DNA of 64,000 nucleotides from NCBI GenBank assembly GCA_014647935.1, contig BMQD01000003.1:186001-250000 (forward strand), given 5' to 3'. Shown in pieces: positions 15,699-24,478 of this stretch. The DNA is from Planomonospora parontospora. Its GTDB lineage: Bacteria > Actinomycetota > Actinomycetes > Streptosporangiales > Streptosporangiaceae. Below the pieces are notes generated by a model that was not told the DNA's origin, made no database searches, and was given only the letters and a program-made list of their open reading frames with translations. Each line of letters begins with the position of its first letter. Position 1 is the stretch's first letter. Made by a program: the position numbers and the translations under genes.

Positions 15699-17939
15699 AT
15701 GAAGCGGTGGGGGGATCTTCCGCAGGACGCCGCCGACCACCTTTCGGCGGGAGCCGTCCTCGACCAGGCGGAGATGGCGGTGGTGGTCACCGACCGCTTC
15801 AGCAATCTCCTCTACTGGAACCCGTTCGCCGAGAAGCTCTTCGGCCATTCCGGCCCGCCGGGCTCCCCCGAGCCGCGGGGGCTCACGCCGAGCCTCATGG
15901 AGGCCGACCACCCGCTCGCGGTCGAGGCCGCCAAGCAGGTGCTCAAGGGCGGCGTCTGGGAGGGCACCTTCGAGGTCAAACGCGGCGACGGGACGATGAT
16001 CTACGTCCGCGCGCAGGCCGTGCCCCTGCGCCACTCCTCCGGGGCGGTGACGGGCATCGTCATCACCGCCCGGGAGGCCATGCGGAGCAACGAGCGGGAG
16101 AAGGACCGCTTCGGCCTGCTGGAGCGGATCGGCGAGCGCCTCGCCGGCTCCCTCTACGTCGAGGAGACGCTCAAGCGCGTCGCCGAGATGCTCGTCCCGC
16201 AGTTCGCCGACCACTGCTTCATCGAGCTGATGGAGGGCGAGCGGCTGACCCGGAGGGTCTCCACCCACGTCCAGGGCTGGAACCCGCCGCCGGACACCTG
16301 GGCGCCGCTCGGCGCCGAGATCCGCTATCCCGCGGGCCACTACGCCGACACCGCGCTGCGCCGCCAGGAGACGGTCCTGGTCGAGGACTTCGCCCGGACC
16401 AGCTACCCGAGCCCGAGCGAGGGCAGCACCCGGCTGGCCGCGGAGGTCGGCCTGACGTCGGCCATCGTCGCCCCGCTGTGCGTGCGCGGCGAGACCCTCG
16501 GCCTGATGTACCTCGGGCTGTCCAACCTCACCGACCGGCGCAGCCCGCACTACGACACCTTCGACCGCGACTTCGTCGGGGCCATCGCCACCAGGGTCGC
16601 GCTGGCCGTGGACAACGCGCTGCTGTTCGAGGAGGAGCGGCACACCGCCGAGTCCTTCCAGAAATACCTCCTGCCCCGCGCCCTGCCCCAGCTCGACGGG
16701 CTGGAGATCGCGGTCCGCTACTACCCCGCCGCGCCGCTCGCCTCGCACGGCCAGGGCATCCAGACCCAGGTCGGCGGCGACTGGTACGACGTGATCCCGC
16801 TCTCGGCGGGCCGGGTCGGCATCGTCATCGGCGACGTGGAGGGCCGGGGCGCCAAGGCCGCCGCCGTCATGGGGCAGCTCCGGGCCGCGCTGCGCGCCTT
16901 CGCCCAGGACGACAAGCCGCCCGCGGAGATCCTCGCCCGCCTGGACGAGTGGACCCGCATAATCGCCACCCCCGAGCAGGACGACAGCGGCGAGGACATC
17001 AGCGTCCCGCCCATCGTCACCTGCCAGTACCTCGTGTACGACGCGTGGTCGCGCGAGCTGTCCTTCGCCAACGCCGGGCACGCCCCGCCGCTGCTGCTCG
17101 CCGACGGCACCTGCGTCGAGCTCGACATCAAGGAGGTCGGCCAGCCGCTCGGCGTCCGCGCCAAGGGCGTGCACGCCGACCTGGTCTACAAGGAGGAGAC
17201 GCGGACGCTGCCGCCGGGGGCCTCGCTGCTGCTCTACACCGACGGCCTGGTGGACCGCCGCCCGCTGCGCGACTCCGGCAGCCACCCGCTCAGCGACGAG
17301 GAGAACCTCGCGCTGCTCTGCGACAAGCTCGTCGAGTGCTCCGGCGGCTCGGTGGAGCGCATCGCCGACGCCGCGACGGTCGCGGTGCCCGGTGAGATCG
17401 ACGACGACATGGCCATCCTGGTGGTCAGGTCCTCCGCCGCCGACCTGGAGGTCGAGGAGCGCACCTTCGCGGCCCAGCCGATCATGGTCAGCGAGGCCCG
17501 CCGGATGGCGGCGGAGGCCTTCGCCGGGTGGAACGTCCCGGAGGAGCGGGCCGAGCTCGCCTGCCTGCTCGTCTCCGAGGTGGTCACCAACGTCGTGCTG
17601 CACGCGGCCAACTCCGGCGTCCCCCGCCGGGACCTGGTGATGGACGGCGGCGCGCTGGACTTCGACGAGTCCTGGGACCTGCCCGGCTTCGAGGACGAGG
17701 ACGAAGGCGAGGCCACCGCGGAGAAGGAGTTCACGCTCCGGATCCGGCGGGGCCGGGAGTCCGTCTGGGTCGAGGTCTTCGACCAGGACCTGCGGCTTCC
17801 CCGCATCCGCAGCGCCGGGGAGAACGACGAGGGCGGCCGCGGTCTCTACCTCGTCGACCAGCTCGCCAGGCGCTGGGGCTCCCGTCCCACGCAGGAGGGC
17901 AAGGCCGTCTGGTTCGAGATCCCCACCCGGTCGCGCTGA
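15699..17939 (+). CDS. PAS-GAF-PP2C (SpoIIE-type) phosphatase with C-terminal HATPase
   Basis: A 746-aa cytosolic signalling protein. Domains in order: PAS (about 20-130, VTDRFSNLLYWNPFAEKLFG), GAF (about 145-305), SpoIIE-type PP2C phosphatase (about 325-575) with GGDWYDV, GDVEGRG, YTDGLVDRR and DDMAILVVR metal-binding motifs, then an anti-sigma-type HATPase (about 585-745) with SEVVTNVVLH (N-box) and GGRGLYLVDQLARRWG (G-box). Such proteins dephosphorylate STAS anti-anti-sigma factors and may also bind the sigma factor through the kinase domain. No STAS or sigma gene is adjacent. The start follows GAGGGGCGG. Confidence 0.92.
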   Translation: MKRWGDLPQDAADHLSAGAVLDQAEMAVVVTDRFSNLLYWNPFAEKLFGHSGPPGSPEPRGLTPSLMEADHPLAVEAAKQVLKGGVWEGTFEVKRGDGTMIYVRAQAVPLRHSSGAVTGIVITAREAMRSNEREKDRFGLLERIGERLAGSLYVEETLKRVAEMLVPQFADHCFIELMEGERLTRRVSTHVQGWNPPPDTWAPLGAEIRYPAGHYADTALRRQETVLVEDFARTSYPSPSEGSTRLAAEVGLTSAIVAPLCVRGETLGLMYLGLSNLTDRRSPHYDTFDRDFVGAIATRVALAVDNALLFEEERHTAESFQKYLLPRALPQLDGLEIAVRYYPAAPLASHGQGIQTQVGGDWYDVIPLSAGRVGIVIGDVEGRGAKAAAVMGQLRAALRAFAQDDKPPAEILARLDEWTRIIATPEQDDSGEDISVPPIVTCQYLVYDAWSRELSFANAGHAPPLLLADGTCVELDIKEVGQPLGVRAKGVHADLVYKEETRTLPPGASLLLYTDGLVDRRPLRDSGSHPLSDEENLALLCDKLVECSGGSVERIADAATVAVPGEIDDDMAILVVRSSAADLEVEERTFAAQPIMVSEARRMAAEAFAGWNVPEERAELACLLVSEVVTNVVLHAANSGVPRRDLVMDGGALDFDESWDLPGFEDEDEGEATAEKEFTLRIRRGRESVWVEVFDQDLRLPRIRSAGENDEGGRGLYLVDQLARRWGSRPTQEGKAVWFEIPTRSR

Positions 17940-18007
17940 GCGCGCCGCCGCTCCACGCGCGCTCCCGGGACTAGGCCCGGTCCCCGATCGGTGCTTGAGT
18001 GGTCCGT

Positions 18008-18784
18008 ATGGAGCTGGCCTTCGAACGGCGCGGGGCCGGAGCGCCCCTGATCCTGCTGCACGGCATCGGGCACCACTGGCAGGGGTGGCTGCCCGTGCTC
18101 GACCGTCTCGCCGCCGAGCGGGACGTGATCGCCGTCGACTTCCCGGGCTTCGGCGTCTCGCCGCCGCTGCCGCCCGGCACGCCGTACACCGCGGAGACGC
18201 TCGCGGACGCGGTCGAGTCCTTCTGCGGGATGCTCGGCGTCCGCGAGCCGCACGTGGCGGGCAACTCGCTCGGCGGCTACGTCGCGCTGGAGCTCGCCTC
18301 GCGGGGGGTCGTCCAAACGGCCGCGGCGCTGTCCCCGGCGGGGTTCTGGAGCCGGAGCGAGCTGCTGTACCTCCAGACGGTGCTCCGCGCGACCAAGGCG
18401 GCGGCGCTGGCCCTCCCGCCGGAGCGGGCCGAGGCGACGGCGCGGAACCCGGTCACGAGGGCGCTGTCGACGGGCGTGATGGTGGCGCACCCGGGCAGGC
18501 TCTCCGAGGAGGCGGTGCTCGCCGCGGGGGAGGCCCTGCGGGGCGCCAGGGGGTTCGACGAGATGCTTGCCTCGTTCGCGTGGCTGATGCCCCCGGCGCC
18601 GCCAAAGGCGCCGGTCACGATCGCCTGGGGCGAGCACGACCGGCTGCTCCTCCGGCGGCAGGCCGTACGGGCGGCGCGCTGGTCCGGGCAGCGGGTGAAG
18701 CTGCTGCGGGGCTGCGGGCACCTGCCGATGAGCGACGACCCCGAGCTGGTCGCCCGGGTGCTGCTGGAGGCGTCCGCCGGGTGA
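18008..18784 (+). CDS. Alpha/beta hydrolase
   Basis: A 258-aa alpha/beta-fold hydrolase. Oxyanion HG in LLHGIGHHWQGW, nucleophile Ser in AGNSLGGYVA, acid in AWGEHDRLLL and catalytic His in GCGHLPMSDDPEL, in the right order and spacing. No signal peptide. ATG 18008 gives the usual strand-1 start; a GTG 9 bp upstream is possible. Substrate unknown. Confidence 0.9.
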   Translation: MELAFERRGAGAPLILLHGIGHHWQGWLPVLDRLAAERDVIAVDFPGFGVSPPLPPGTPYTAETLADAVESFCGMLGVREPHVAGNSLGGYVALELASRGVVQTAAALSPAGFWSRSELLYLQTVLRATKAAALALPPERAEATARNPVTRALSTGVMVAHPGRLSEEAVLAAGEALRGARGFDEMLASFAWLMPPAPPKAPVTIAWGEHDRLLLRRQAVRAARWSGQRVKLLRGCGHLPMSDDPELVARVLLEASAG

Positions 18785-18801
18785 CTCGGGGCCGGACCCG
18801 G

Positions 18802-18871
18802 GGCGCGCCGGCGTGCGGTGCCGACGTGCGGTGCCGACGTGCGGTCGCCCCGGAGCCGTCCGGCGCGCCGG
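18802..18871. repeat. 13-bp tandem repeat framed by a 10-bp inverted repeat
   Basis: GTGCGGTGCCGAC occurs twice in tandem from 18813 plus a partial third copy. It is flanked by GGCGCGCCGG (18802) and CCGGCGCGCC (18860), which can pair. It lies between the hydrolase and a convergent small gene and may act as a bidirectional terminator. Confidence 0.6.
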
Positions 18872-18890
18872 CCCGTCGACACGTCGCCGG

Positions 18891-19052
18891 TCAGCGCATG
18901 GTCTGTCCCCAGACGGCGAGCATCACGATGACGAACGCGATCATGACGCCCGCGTAGGCGAGAGGGCCGAGCCGCAGTGCCCGGCGCACCCGGTTCAGCC
19001 CCCAGGCGAACAGGAACGCCAGGAAGACCAGCAGGATCAGTCCGCTGTCCAT
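18891..19052 (-). CDS. Small two-helix membrane protein
   Basis: A 53-aa protein with two hydrophobic helices (about 4-17 and 32-48) joined by a basic loop RVRRALRLG, so both ends are probably outside. ATG 19052 has GAGG 8-12 nt upstream. No known family is recognised. It stands alone between a hydrolase and a divergent lipoprotein gene. Confidence 0.65.
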   Translation of the reverse strand: MDSGLILLVFLAFLFAWGLNRVRRALRLGPLAYAGVMIAFVIVMLAVWGQTMR

Positions 19053-19180
19053 CGTCACCGCCTCGGGGGAGCCTCGCTGACCAGTATGCGCTGTCCGTTC
19101 GCCGGATGCGGAGGTTCCGTGAGCGCCTTCCGGACATGACAGGTGCGTAGGGCGCGGCGGTTCGTGGCAGGGTGGCCGTC

Positions 19181-19708
19181 GTGAACAGAACGTCGAAGAC
19201 AACGCGTGTCCTGCTGGTGGCGGCGTTCGCCGTGTGCCTCTCCGCCTGTGCGGGGGAGGGCGGCTCGGACCCGTCCGCCGCCCCCGCGGCGCCCTCAGCC
19301 TCGGGATCCGCCCCGGAGGCCGCGTCCCCCGCGGTCTCCACCCCGGCCCCGGCCCTGCCGTCGGAGACGGCCGAGGCGTCGCCCCCGGTGCCCTCGCCCT
19401 CGGCACCGTCGAGCCCGGACATTCCCGGAGGCAGAGGTCTCGACGAGGACGTTACGGGCCAAGTCACCATGAAGGGGGCGAATTCCATCCTGGTCACGGG
19501 GGACGACGCCGGTGACCGCACCGCCCAGCTCCTGCCGTACACCGAGGTGTTCGACGTGCAGGGCGGCATCTGCGACGAGGGGGAACTCCCGCACCGGTGC
19601 AGCGTGGACCAGCTGAAGAAGGCGCTCAAGGCGGACGTCTCGCTGTACGCCAAGGTGACCATCAAGGACGGAGTGGCGGTGAAGATCGAGGAGATCGTCA
19701 GGAACTGA
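19181..19708 (+). CDS. Putative lipoprotein
   Basis: About 175 aa. A lysine/arginine start, a hydrophobic stretch LLVAAFAVCLSAC with lipobox L-S-A-C, then a 60-residue Ala/Ser/Pro linker and a compact C-terminal domain (about residues 90-175) with two Cys (GGICDEGE, HRCSVDQ) that may form a disulphide. The C-terminal part (DVTGQVTMKGANSILVTGDD) looks like a small beta-barrel. Function unknown. GTG 19181 is chosen; a GTG 9 bp earlier is also possible. Confidence 0.7.
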   Translation: MNRTSKTTRVLLVAAFAVCLSACAGEGGSDPSAAPAAPSASGSAPEAASPAVSTPAPALPSETAEASPPVPSPSAPSSPDIPGGRGLDEDVTGQVTMKGANSILVTGDDAGDRTAQLLPYTEVFDVQGGICDEGELPHRCSVDQLKKALKADVSLYAKVTIKDGVAVKIEEIVRN

Positions 19709-19871
19709 CCCGGCTTCCGCCGATCACGCCCGCACCGGGGTGTCCCGCGGCGCGGGCGTGATCGCTGTGCGGGTGCGCTCCGCGGACGGCGGTCGCCGTC
19801 CGCGGCCGGAAGTGATCGGAAGCCGCCGGAAGCGACCGGGGCGGCCAGGGGCGATCGGCGGCGGGCGGCGG

Positions 19872-21017
19872 TCAGAACCCGAAGGAGCGGCCGATGATCT
19901 CCTTCATGATCTCGGTGGTTCCGCCGTAGATCGTCTGGACCCGGCTGTCGATCCAGGCCTTGGCGACGGGGTACTCCATCATGTAGCCGTAGCCGCCGTG
20001 CAGCTGGAGGCAGCGGTCGATGACCTTGGTCTGCAGCTCGGTGGTCCACCACTTGGCCTTGGCGGCGTCCACGACGGTGAGCCGCCCCGCGTTGAGGGCG
20101 AGGATGCACTTGTCCAGGTAGTGCCGGGCGATCTCGACCTCGGTGTCCAGCTCGGCCAGCACGAACCGGGTGTTCTGGAAGGTGCCGATGCTGCGTCCGA
20201 AGGCCTGGCGGTTCCTGCAGTAGTCGATGGTCGCCTTGAGCACGGTCTCGGCGGCGGCCACCGCCGCGACGGCGATCGACAGGCGCTCCTGCGGCAGGTT
20301 GCCCATGAGCTGGAAGAAGCCCTGGCCCTCCTGGTCGCCGAGCAGGTTGGCGGCGGGGACGCGGACGCCCTCGAAGGACAGCTCGGCGGTGTCCTGGGCG
20401 TGCATGCCGATCTTGTCCAGGTTGCGGCCCCGGGTGAAGCCCTCCATGCCGCGCTCCACGACCAGCAGCGAGATGCCCCGGGCGCCCGCGGCCGGGTCGG
20501 TCTTGGCGACGGTCACCACCAGATCGGAGTTGATGCCGTTGGTGATGAAGGTCTTGGAGCCGTTGAGGACGTAGTGGTCGCCCTCGCGAACGGCGGTGGT
20601 CCGCACGCCCTGCAGGTCGCTCCCGGCCCCCGGCTCGGTCATCGCGACGGCGGTGATCAGCTCGCCGCTCGCGAACCCGGGCAGCCAGCGGGCCTTCTGC
20701 TCGTCGTTCGTCAGGTCGACGAAGTACGGGGCCATGACGTCGTTGTGGAGGGAGAAGCCGAGGCCGGACGCGCCGACCCTGATGATCTCCTCGACGATCA
20801 CCGCGTTGTAGCGGAAGTCCTTGATCCCCGCCCCGCCGAACTCCTCCGGCACCCCGAAGCCGAACATCCCGACCTCGCCGGCCTTCTTCCACACCTCGCG
20901 GGGGACGATGCCGTCCTTCTCCCACCGGTCGTGGTGCGGCACGACCTCCCGGGCCAGGAACTCGCGCACGGTCTCCCGGAAGAGATCGTGCTCCTCCTCG
21001 AAGAGGTCTCGCTGCAT
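19872..21017 (-). CDS. Acyl-CoA dehydrogenase (long-chain/isovaleryl-type)
   Basis: FAD-dependent alpha,beta-dehydrogenation of acyl-CoA. 381 aa from the ATG at 21017, which has TAAGGAGG upstream. Motifs: AMTEPGAGSDLQG (FAD/substrate), KTFITNG, and RQAFGRSIGTFQNTRF. The C-terminal segment is YGGTTEIMKEIIGR rather than Y-E-G-T, so the usual C-terminal catalytic Glu is missing; the Glu in NLPQERLSIA occupies the position used by long-chain and isovaleryl enzymes. Probably fatty-acid or branched-chain catabolism. A short palindrome sits in the upstream region. Confidence 0.92.
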   Translation of the reverse strand: MQRDLFEEEHDLFRETVREFLAREVVPHHDRWEKDGIVPREVWKKAGEVGMFGFGVPEEFGGAGIKDFRYNAVIVEEIIRVGASGLGFSLHNDVMAPYFVDLTNDEQKARWLPGFASGELITAVAMTEPGAGSDLQGVRTTAVREGDHYVLNGSKTFITNGINSDLVVTVAKTDPAAGARGISLLVVERGMEGFTRGRNLDKIGMHAQDTAELSFEGVRVPAANLLGDQEGQGFFQLMGNLPQERLSIAVAAVAAAETVLKATIDYCRNRQAFGRSIGTFQNTRFVLAELDTEVEIARHYLDKCILALNAGRLTVVDAAKAKWWTTELQTKVIDRCLQLHGGYGYMMEYPVAKAWIDSRVQTIYGGTTEIMKEIIGRSFGF

Positions 21018-21045
21018 GGACTGCCTCCTTAGGGTCTCCGCGGAC

Positions 21046-21060
21046 CAGAATACGATTCTG
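21046..21060. promoter_or_regulatory. Palindromic operator candidate for the acyl-CoA dehydrogenase
   Basis: CAGAATACGATTCTG is a perfect 6-3-6 inverted repeat 29 bp upstream of the start codon, where a promoter is expected. TetR-type regulators often control such genes, but no regulator gene is adjacent. Confidence 0.5.
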
Positions 21061-21208
21061 TTTCCTGGAGGTACAGGTGGCCGGGGGTGCCGGGTTCCCC
21101 TGCTTGGAACGTTCGCGAGATCACAACTGCGCCACAGTGCCCTGGGAGTCCCGCCGAACCCCCTGCGGGGTGCTGCCGCATACCAGTACGATCCGGACCG
21201 GTTGTGAT

Positions 21209-21222
21209 GAAATGACCATTTC
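21209..21222. promoter_or_regulatory. Short palindrome upstream of wall-protein gene 1
   Basis: GAAATGACCATTTC is a perfect 6-2-6 inverted repeat 31 bp before the GTG start of the surface protein. It lies in a patch more AT-rich than its surroundings and is an operator candidate. Confidence 0.4.
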
Positions 21223-21252
21223 TGTGTCCAGGTTTTACGAGCGGAGTGACCA

Positions 21253-22791
21253 GTGGCGCGGTGGACGACAGGGCTCCGTACAGCGGTTGCGGTCCCGATG
21301 CTGGGGTTGCTGAGCGGCGCGCTGGTCGTGCTGTCGTCCGGTACGGCCGCGGCCAACAACGCCGAGCTTGTGGTCGACTACACGTGCACCGGGGGCCTCA
21401 CACAGAGCGGCCCGGTAAGCCTGCGGACCAAGGTGTCGATTCCCACGACACTCTCGGTCGGCGAGCCTCTCAGCATCGGCTGGGCCCTCGGCTACCGGAA
21501 CCAGTTCCCGGCCAGGTTCGGCTCACCGGCCTACTTCGCCCCGGGCGGCAAGGTCTCGGTCACCGGAAACGTGCAGCTCTCCGGCGGTTGGCAGGGCGTC
21601 CTCCAGCCGAAAGGAAGCGTGGAGCAGCCCAACCAGCTCCAGCCCGGCACCATCCTGAGGCTTCCCGAGGGGATCTCCGATGCCGCTCACACCACCCAGG
21701 CGGCGAAGGTCAAGGTGACGCCCCAGAGGCTGGTCGTGGACTTCACCCCGCCCGCCGGTGAGGCCATGGTCAACGACGACCATCCAGATGTGAAGTACGA
21801 CGGCGACTGGGCGAGCCTCGACGACCAGCCGGAGAACAACAACGACCACCACCACGACGTCCACCGCACCACGGCGGCGGGGGCGAAGGCCACCTTCACC
21901 TTCACCGGGACCGGGATCGAGTACGTCGCCCGGCGTGACAGTGACGCCGGGCGGGTCGGATTCAAGATCAACGGTCAGGACGCCACGCCCGCCTATGTGG
22001 ACGCCTCGAAGCTGCCCAACGGCACGCCTTCGAACGACGACGACAGGGGCGGACTGACGCTCTGGAGGTTCCGCGGTCTCGCCTACGGCCAGCACACCAT
22101 CGAGGTCACGAACCTGGACGAGGGCAAGGAGGCGACCCTTGACGCCTTCCGGGTGATCACGAGAGAGCTGGTGAACCCGCCGGAAGAGTACAGGACCGTC
22201 TGCACGCTCGACAGCGCGCCGGTGTCGGTGGACGTCACCATCGGAGGCGCGGGCGGATCGCCCTCGCCCGACCCGACGGGCACCGTCACGTCTACTCCGA
22301 CGACGTCCGTCACTCCGACGACCTCAGTGACGCCGACGATCTCCGTCACGCCCACGGTGACCTTCCCGCCCGTGACGCCCTCGTGCATGCCTTGGGCTCC
22401 ACCCTCCCAGACGCCGACGCCGACTCTTGCGCACACGCCTAAGCCGACGCCGACTCTTGCGCGCACGCCTACACCCATTCCGGTATGCCCCACGACTCCG
22501 TCACCCCAGGGGCAGACCAGCAAGTCCGCCTCACCCACCGCGACCAAGACCGTCACGACCACGCCCAAGCCGACCGTCACCGCCACCGTCACCGTCACGC
22601 CCACGCGGGCGACGCCCACCACCCCCCAGGTCGTGGTGACGCCCCAGGGCGGCGCGGACACGGGCGGCGGGTCCGGTGAGCGTCCGGGCCTGGGCCTCGT
22701 CGGAGCGGGGTCGGCCGTGGTCTTCGGCGGGATGCTGGGCGGTGTGGTGCTCGTCCGGCGCCGGGCGGCGCACACGCGGAGTGGGGAGTAG
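21253..22791 (+). CDS. Secreted wall-anchored protein with galactose-binding-like domain (module 1)
   Basis: 512 aa. Signal peptide (about 1-34, ending SSGTAAA), a beta-rich domain (about 36-170), and a second domain (about 175-300; KYDGDWAS, ATFTFTGTGIEYV, HTIEVTNLDEGKEATLDAFR) resembling jelly-roll carbohydrate-binding domains. A 140-residue Thr/Pro linker follows, then a sorting-type tail: GGADTGGG, a hydrophobic helix and RRR. Class F-like sortase gene 1 starts 2 bp after the stop, so this is very likely its substrate. The second domain carries a His/Asp/Asn-rich insertion (ENNNDHHHDVH) that could bind metal. The start is GTG with GGAG upstream. Ligand unknown. Confidence 0.82.
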   Translation: MARWTTGLRTAVAVPMLGLLSGALVVLSSGTAAANNAELVVDYTCTGGLTQSGPVSLRTKVSIPTTLSVGEPLSIGWALGYRNQFPARFGSPAYFAPGGKVSVTGNVQLSGGWQGVLQPKGSVEQPNQLQPGTILRLPEGISDAAHTTQAAKVKVTPQRLVVDFTPPAGEAMVNDDHPDVKYDGDWASLDDQPENNNDHHHDVHRTTAAGAKATFTFTGTGIEYVARRDSDAGRVGFKINGQDATPAYVDASKLPNGTPSNDDDRGGLTLWRFRGLAYGQHTIEVTNLDEGKEATLDAFRVITRELVNPPEEYRTVCTLDSAPVSVDVTIGGAGGSPSPDPTGTVTSTPTTSVTPTTSVTPTISVTPTVTFPPVTPSCMPWAPPSQTPTPTLAHTPKPTPTLARTPTPIPVCPTTPSPQGQTSKSASPTATKTVTTTPKPTVTATVTVTPTRATPTTPQVVVTPQGGADTGGGSGERPGLGLVGAGSAVVFGGMLGGVVLVRRRAAHTRSGE

Positions 22792-22793
22792 GC

Positions 22794-23654
22794 ATGAGCG
22801 CCGGAATGTACCCGGAGCCGCCGCAGGAGGGGCACGCCTCCCGTCCGGATGACGGCTCCGCCGGTGCGCCCGCGTCCGGTGGGGGCAGAAAGTGGCTGCT
22901 CCCCTCCCTCCTGGTAGCAGGGTCGCTGGGCGGGGTGGCGATGGTCATGGCCGGGCTGCTCGCCTACCTGGCCCCGCTCTCCGAGGAGGAGATGTACGGG
23001 CCTCCGGTGCCCCAGGCGGCGGCGCAGAACCAGCCGCCGCCCGTCCAGCCGCAGGACCAGAACGCGGCCGGGGCGCCCGCGGAGGTGGGTCCGGGCGGCC
23101 TGGAGGTCCCGCTGACGGCCGCCGCGCCCACGGCCGCGCCGCCGCTGCCCGTCGTGATGCCGCCCGAGCCGCTCAGGAGCGAGGGGGTGACCCCGCGCAG
23201 GATCGCCATCCCCAAGATCGGCGTGCTGTCGTCGCTGATGACGCTCGGGGTCGACAAGAAGCAGCGGGTCCAGACCCCTCCGCTGAACAGGCTCCACCTG
23301 GCGGGCTGGTACAGGCACGGTCCCGTCCCCGGGCAGCAGGGACCCTCGGTCGTCCTCGGTCACGTCAACGGCAACGGCAAGGCCGGGGTCTTCGTCCGCC
23401 TCAAGGAGCTCAGGCGCGGGGACAAGATCAAGGTGTCGCGTTCGGACGGGGCCGTGGCCGAGTTCACCGTCGACGGGGTCGAGCAGGTCAGCAAGCAGGC
23501 GTTCCCGTCGAAGCGGGTCTACGGCAACACCGGCGAGGCCACCCTCCGCCTGATCACCTGCGGCGGCGTCCTCAACCAGAGGACCGGCCACTACACCGAC
23601 AACATCATCGTCTACGCGACCCTCTCCGCCACCGGCAAGGCGTCCTCACGCTGA
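22794..23654 (+). CDS. Class F-like sortase (module 1)
   Basis: Transpeptidase that cleaves a sorting signal and joins the protein to the cell wall. 286 aa: short cytoplasmic N terminus, one membrane helix (about 34-60), a Pro/Ala/Gln linker outside, then the sortase barrel (about 135-280). Catalytic His190 in VLGHVNGNG and Cys256 in LITCGG are clear; Arg263 (NQRTGHYTDN) follows in the last loop. ATG 22794 lies 2 bp behind the wall-protein stop, so the pair is translationally linked. Confidence 0.88.
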   Translation: MSAGMYPEPPQEGHASRPDDGSAGAPASGGGRKWLLPSLLVAGSLGGVAMVMAGLLAYLAPLSEEEMYGPPVPQAAAQNQPPPVQPQDQNAAGAPAEVGPGGLEVPLTAAAPTAAPPLPVVMPPEPLRSEGVTPRRIAIPKIGVLSSLMTLGVDKKQRVQTPPLNRLHLAGWYRHGPVPGQQGPSVVLGHVNGNGKAGVFVRLKELRRGDKIKVSRSDGAVAEFTVDGVEQVSKQAFPSKRVYGNTGEATLRLITCGGVLNQRTGHYTDNIIVYATLSATGKASSR

Positions 23655-23663
23655 CTCGGGCGT

Positions 23664-24149
23664 TCACACCGTGACGAGATGCACGTCCTGCGCGTCGAAC
23701 GCCTCCAGGTAGGCGGCCATGTCCTCCGGGTCGCTCGTGAACACCACGGCACCGCCGTGACGTACGGCGGTCAGCGCCACGAGAGCATCGACCGCGTCCG
23801 GACGCTTCTTCAGCGGTAGCCCGGCCCTGCCGAGAGCGCTGCCGACCCGCTGCCAGTCAGCGAGGTCCGGCGCGGTCGTGCACATCAGGCAAGTGGACTG
23901 CCCCGCTGCCGCCGGGCGGAGCGCCGGAGCGGAACCACGCGCCTGGGGAACGGTGCAATCGCGCAGCGAGGCGGCGATGGCATGGACCAGAGCCGGAGCC
24001 GGACGCCAGACCTGCGCCAAGACGGGACCCGGCACGACCGCGCGGTGCGGTGCGGCCTTGAGGCCGTCGTGCAGTCGCACCGCCTTGGCCTTGCGGTCGG
24101 CGAGAGCGATCAGCATCCCCGTGTCGTAGACGGGGACGCGAACGCTCAT
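23664..24149 (-). CDS. PIN-domain ribonuclease, VapC-like toxin
   Basis: 161 aa. PIN features: Asp9 in VYDTGMLIAL, an acidic helix RPDAVDALVALTA, and the terminal FTSDPEDMAAYL. In the segment VPGPVLAQVWR the second acidic residue usual in VapC is Gln, as in many actinobacterial PIN proteins. It overlaps the antitoxin gene by 4 bp (ATGA) and would be expressed with it. The two intact sortase modules flank the pair and run the other way. The likely role is RNA cleavage when the antitoxin is lost; the target is unknown. Confidence 0.82.
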   Translation of the reverse strand: MSVRVPVYDTGMLIALADRKAKAVRLHDGLKAAPHRAVVPGPVLAQVWRPAPALVHAIAASLRDCTVPQARGSAPALRPAAAGQSTCLMCTTAPDLADWQRVGSALGRAGLPLKKRPDAVDALVALTAVRHGGAVVFTSDPEDMAAYLEAFDAQDVHLVTV

Positions 24150-24472
24150 GCGGCAGTACCGGGACGCGTCGCGGACTTGTCGGTGCCGTAGACCAGCTGC
24201 ATGGCCTCCTGCACCTCACGCCGCTCCTCTTCGGTCAACTCGTCATCGGCGACCGCCGGGAGCGGAGGCAGCGCGGCGGCTTCGGCCTCCGCGGCGGCGA
24301 TGACGGCGTCGACGGACGCGAACTGTGATTCCAGCGTGTCGGTCTCCGCCATCTGCCGGACGGCCGCGTTCACGAGGTAGGCGGAGACGTCCATGCCGGC
24401 GCGCTCGGCGTGGGCTCGGATGCGCTCCGCGTGATCGGGATCGATGCTGATGCTGATCCGGGTCTTGGCCAT
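24146..24472 (-). CDS. Ribbon-helix-helix antitoxin, VapB-like
   Basis: 108 aa. The N terminus KTRISISIDPDHAERIRAHA and DVSAYLVNAAVRQMAE form a ribbon-helix-helix DNA-binding fold; the C-terminal acidic half would wrap the PIN toxin. The start codon is only 7 bp from a -10 element, with no ribosome site, so the mRNA is probably leaderless. An 11-bp palindrome in the promoter spacer is a fitting autoregulatory site. Confidence 0.82.
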   Translation of the reverse strand: MAKTRISISIDPDHAERIRAHAERAGMDVSAYLVNAAVRQMAETDTLESQFASVDAVIAAAEAEAAALPPLPAVADDELTEEERREVQEAMQLVYGTDKSATRPGTAA

Positions 24473-24478
24473 GACCGC

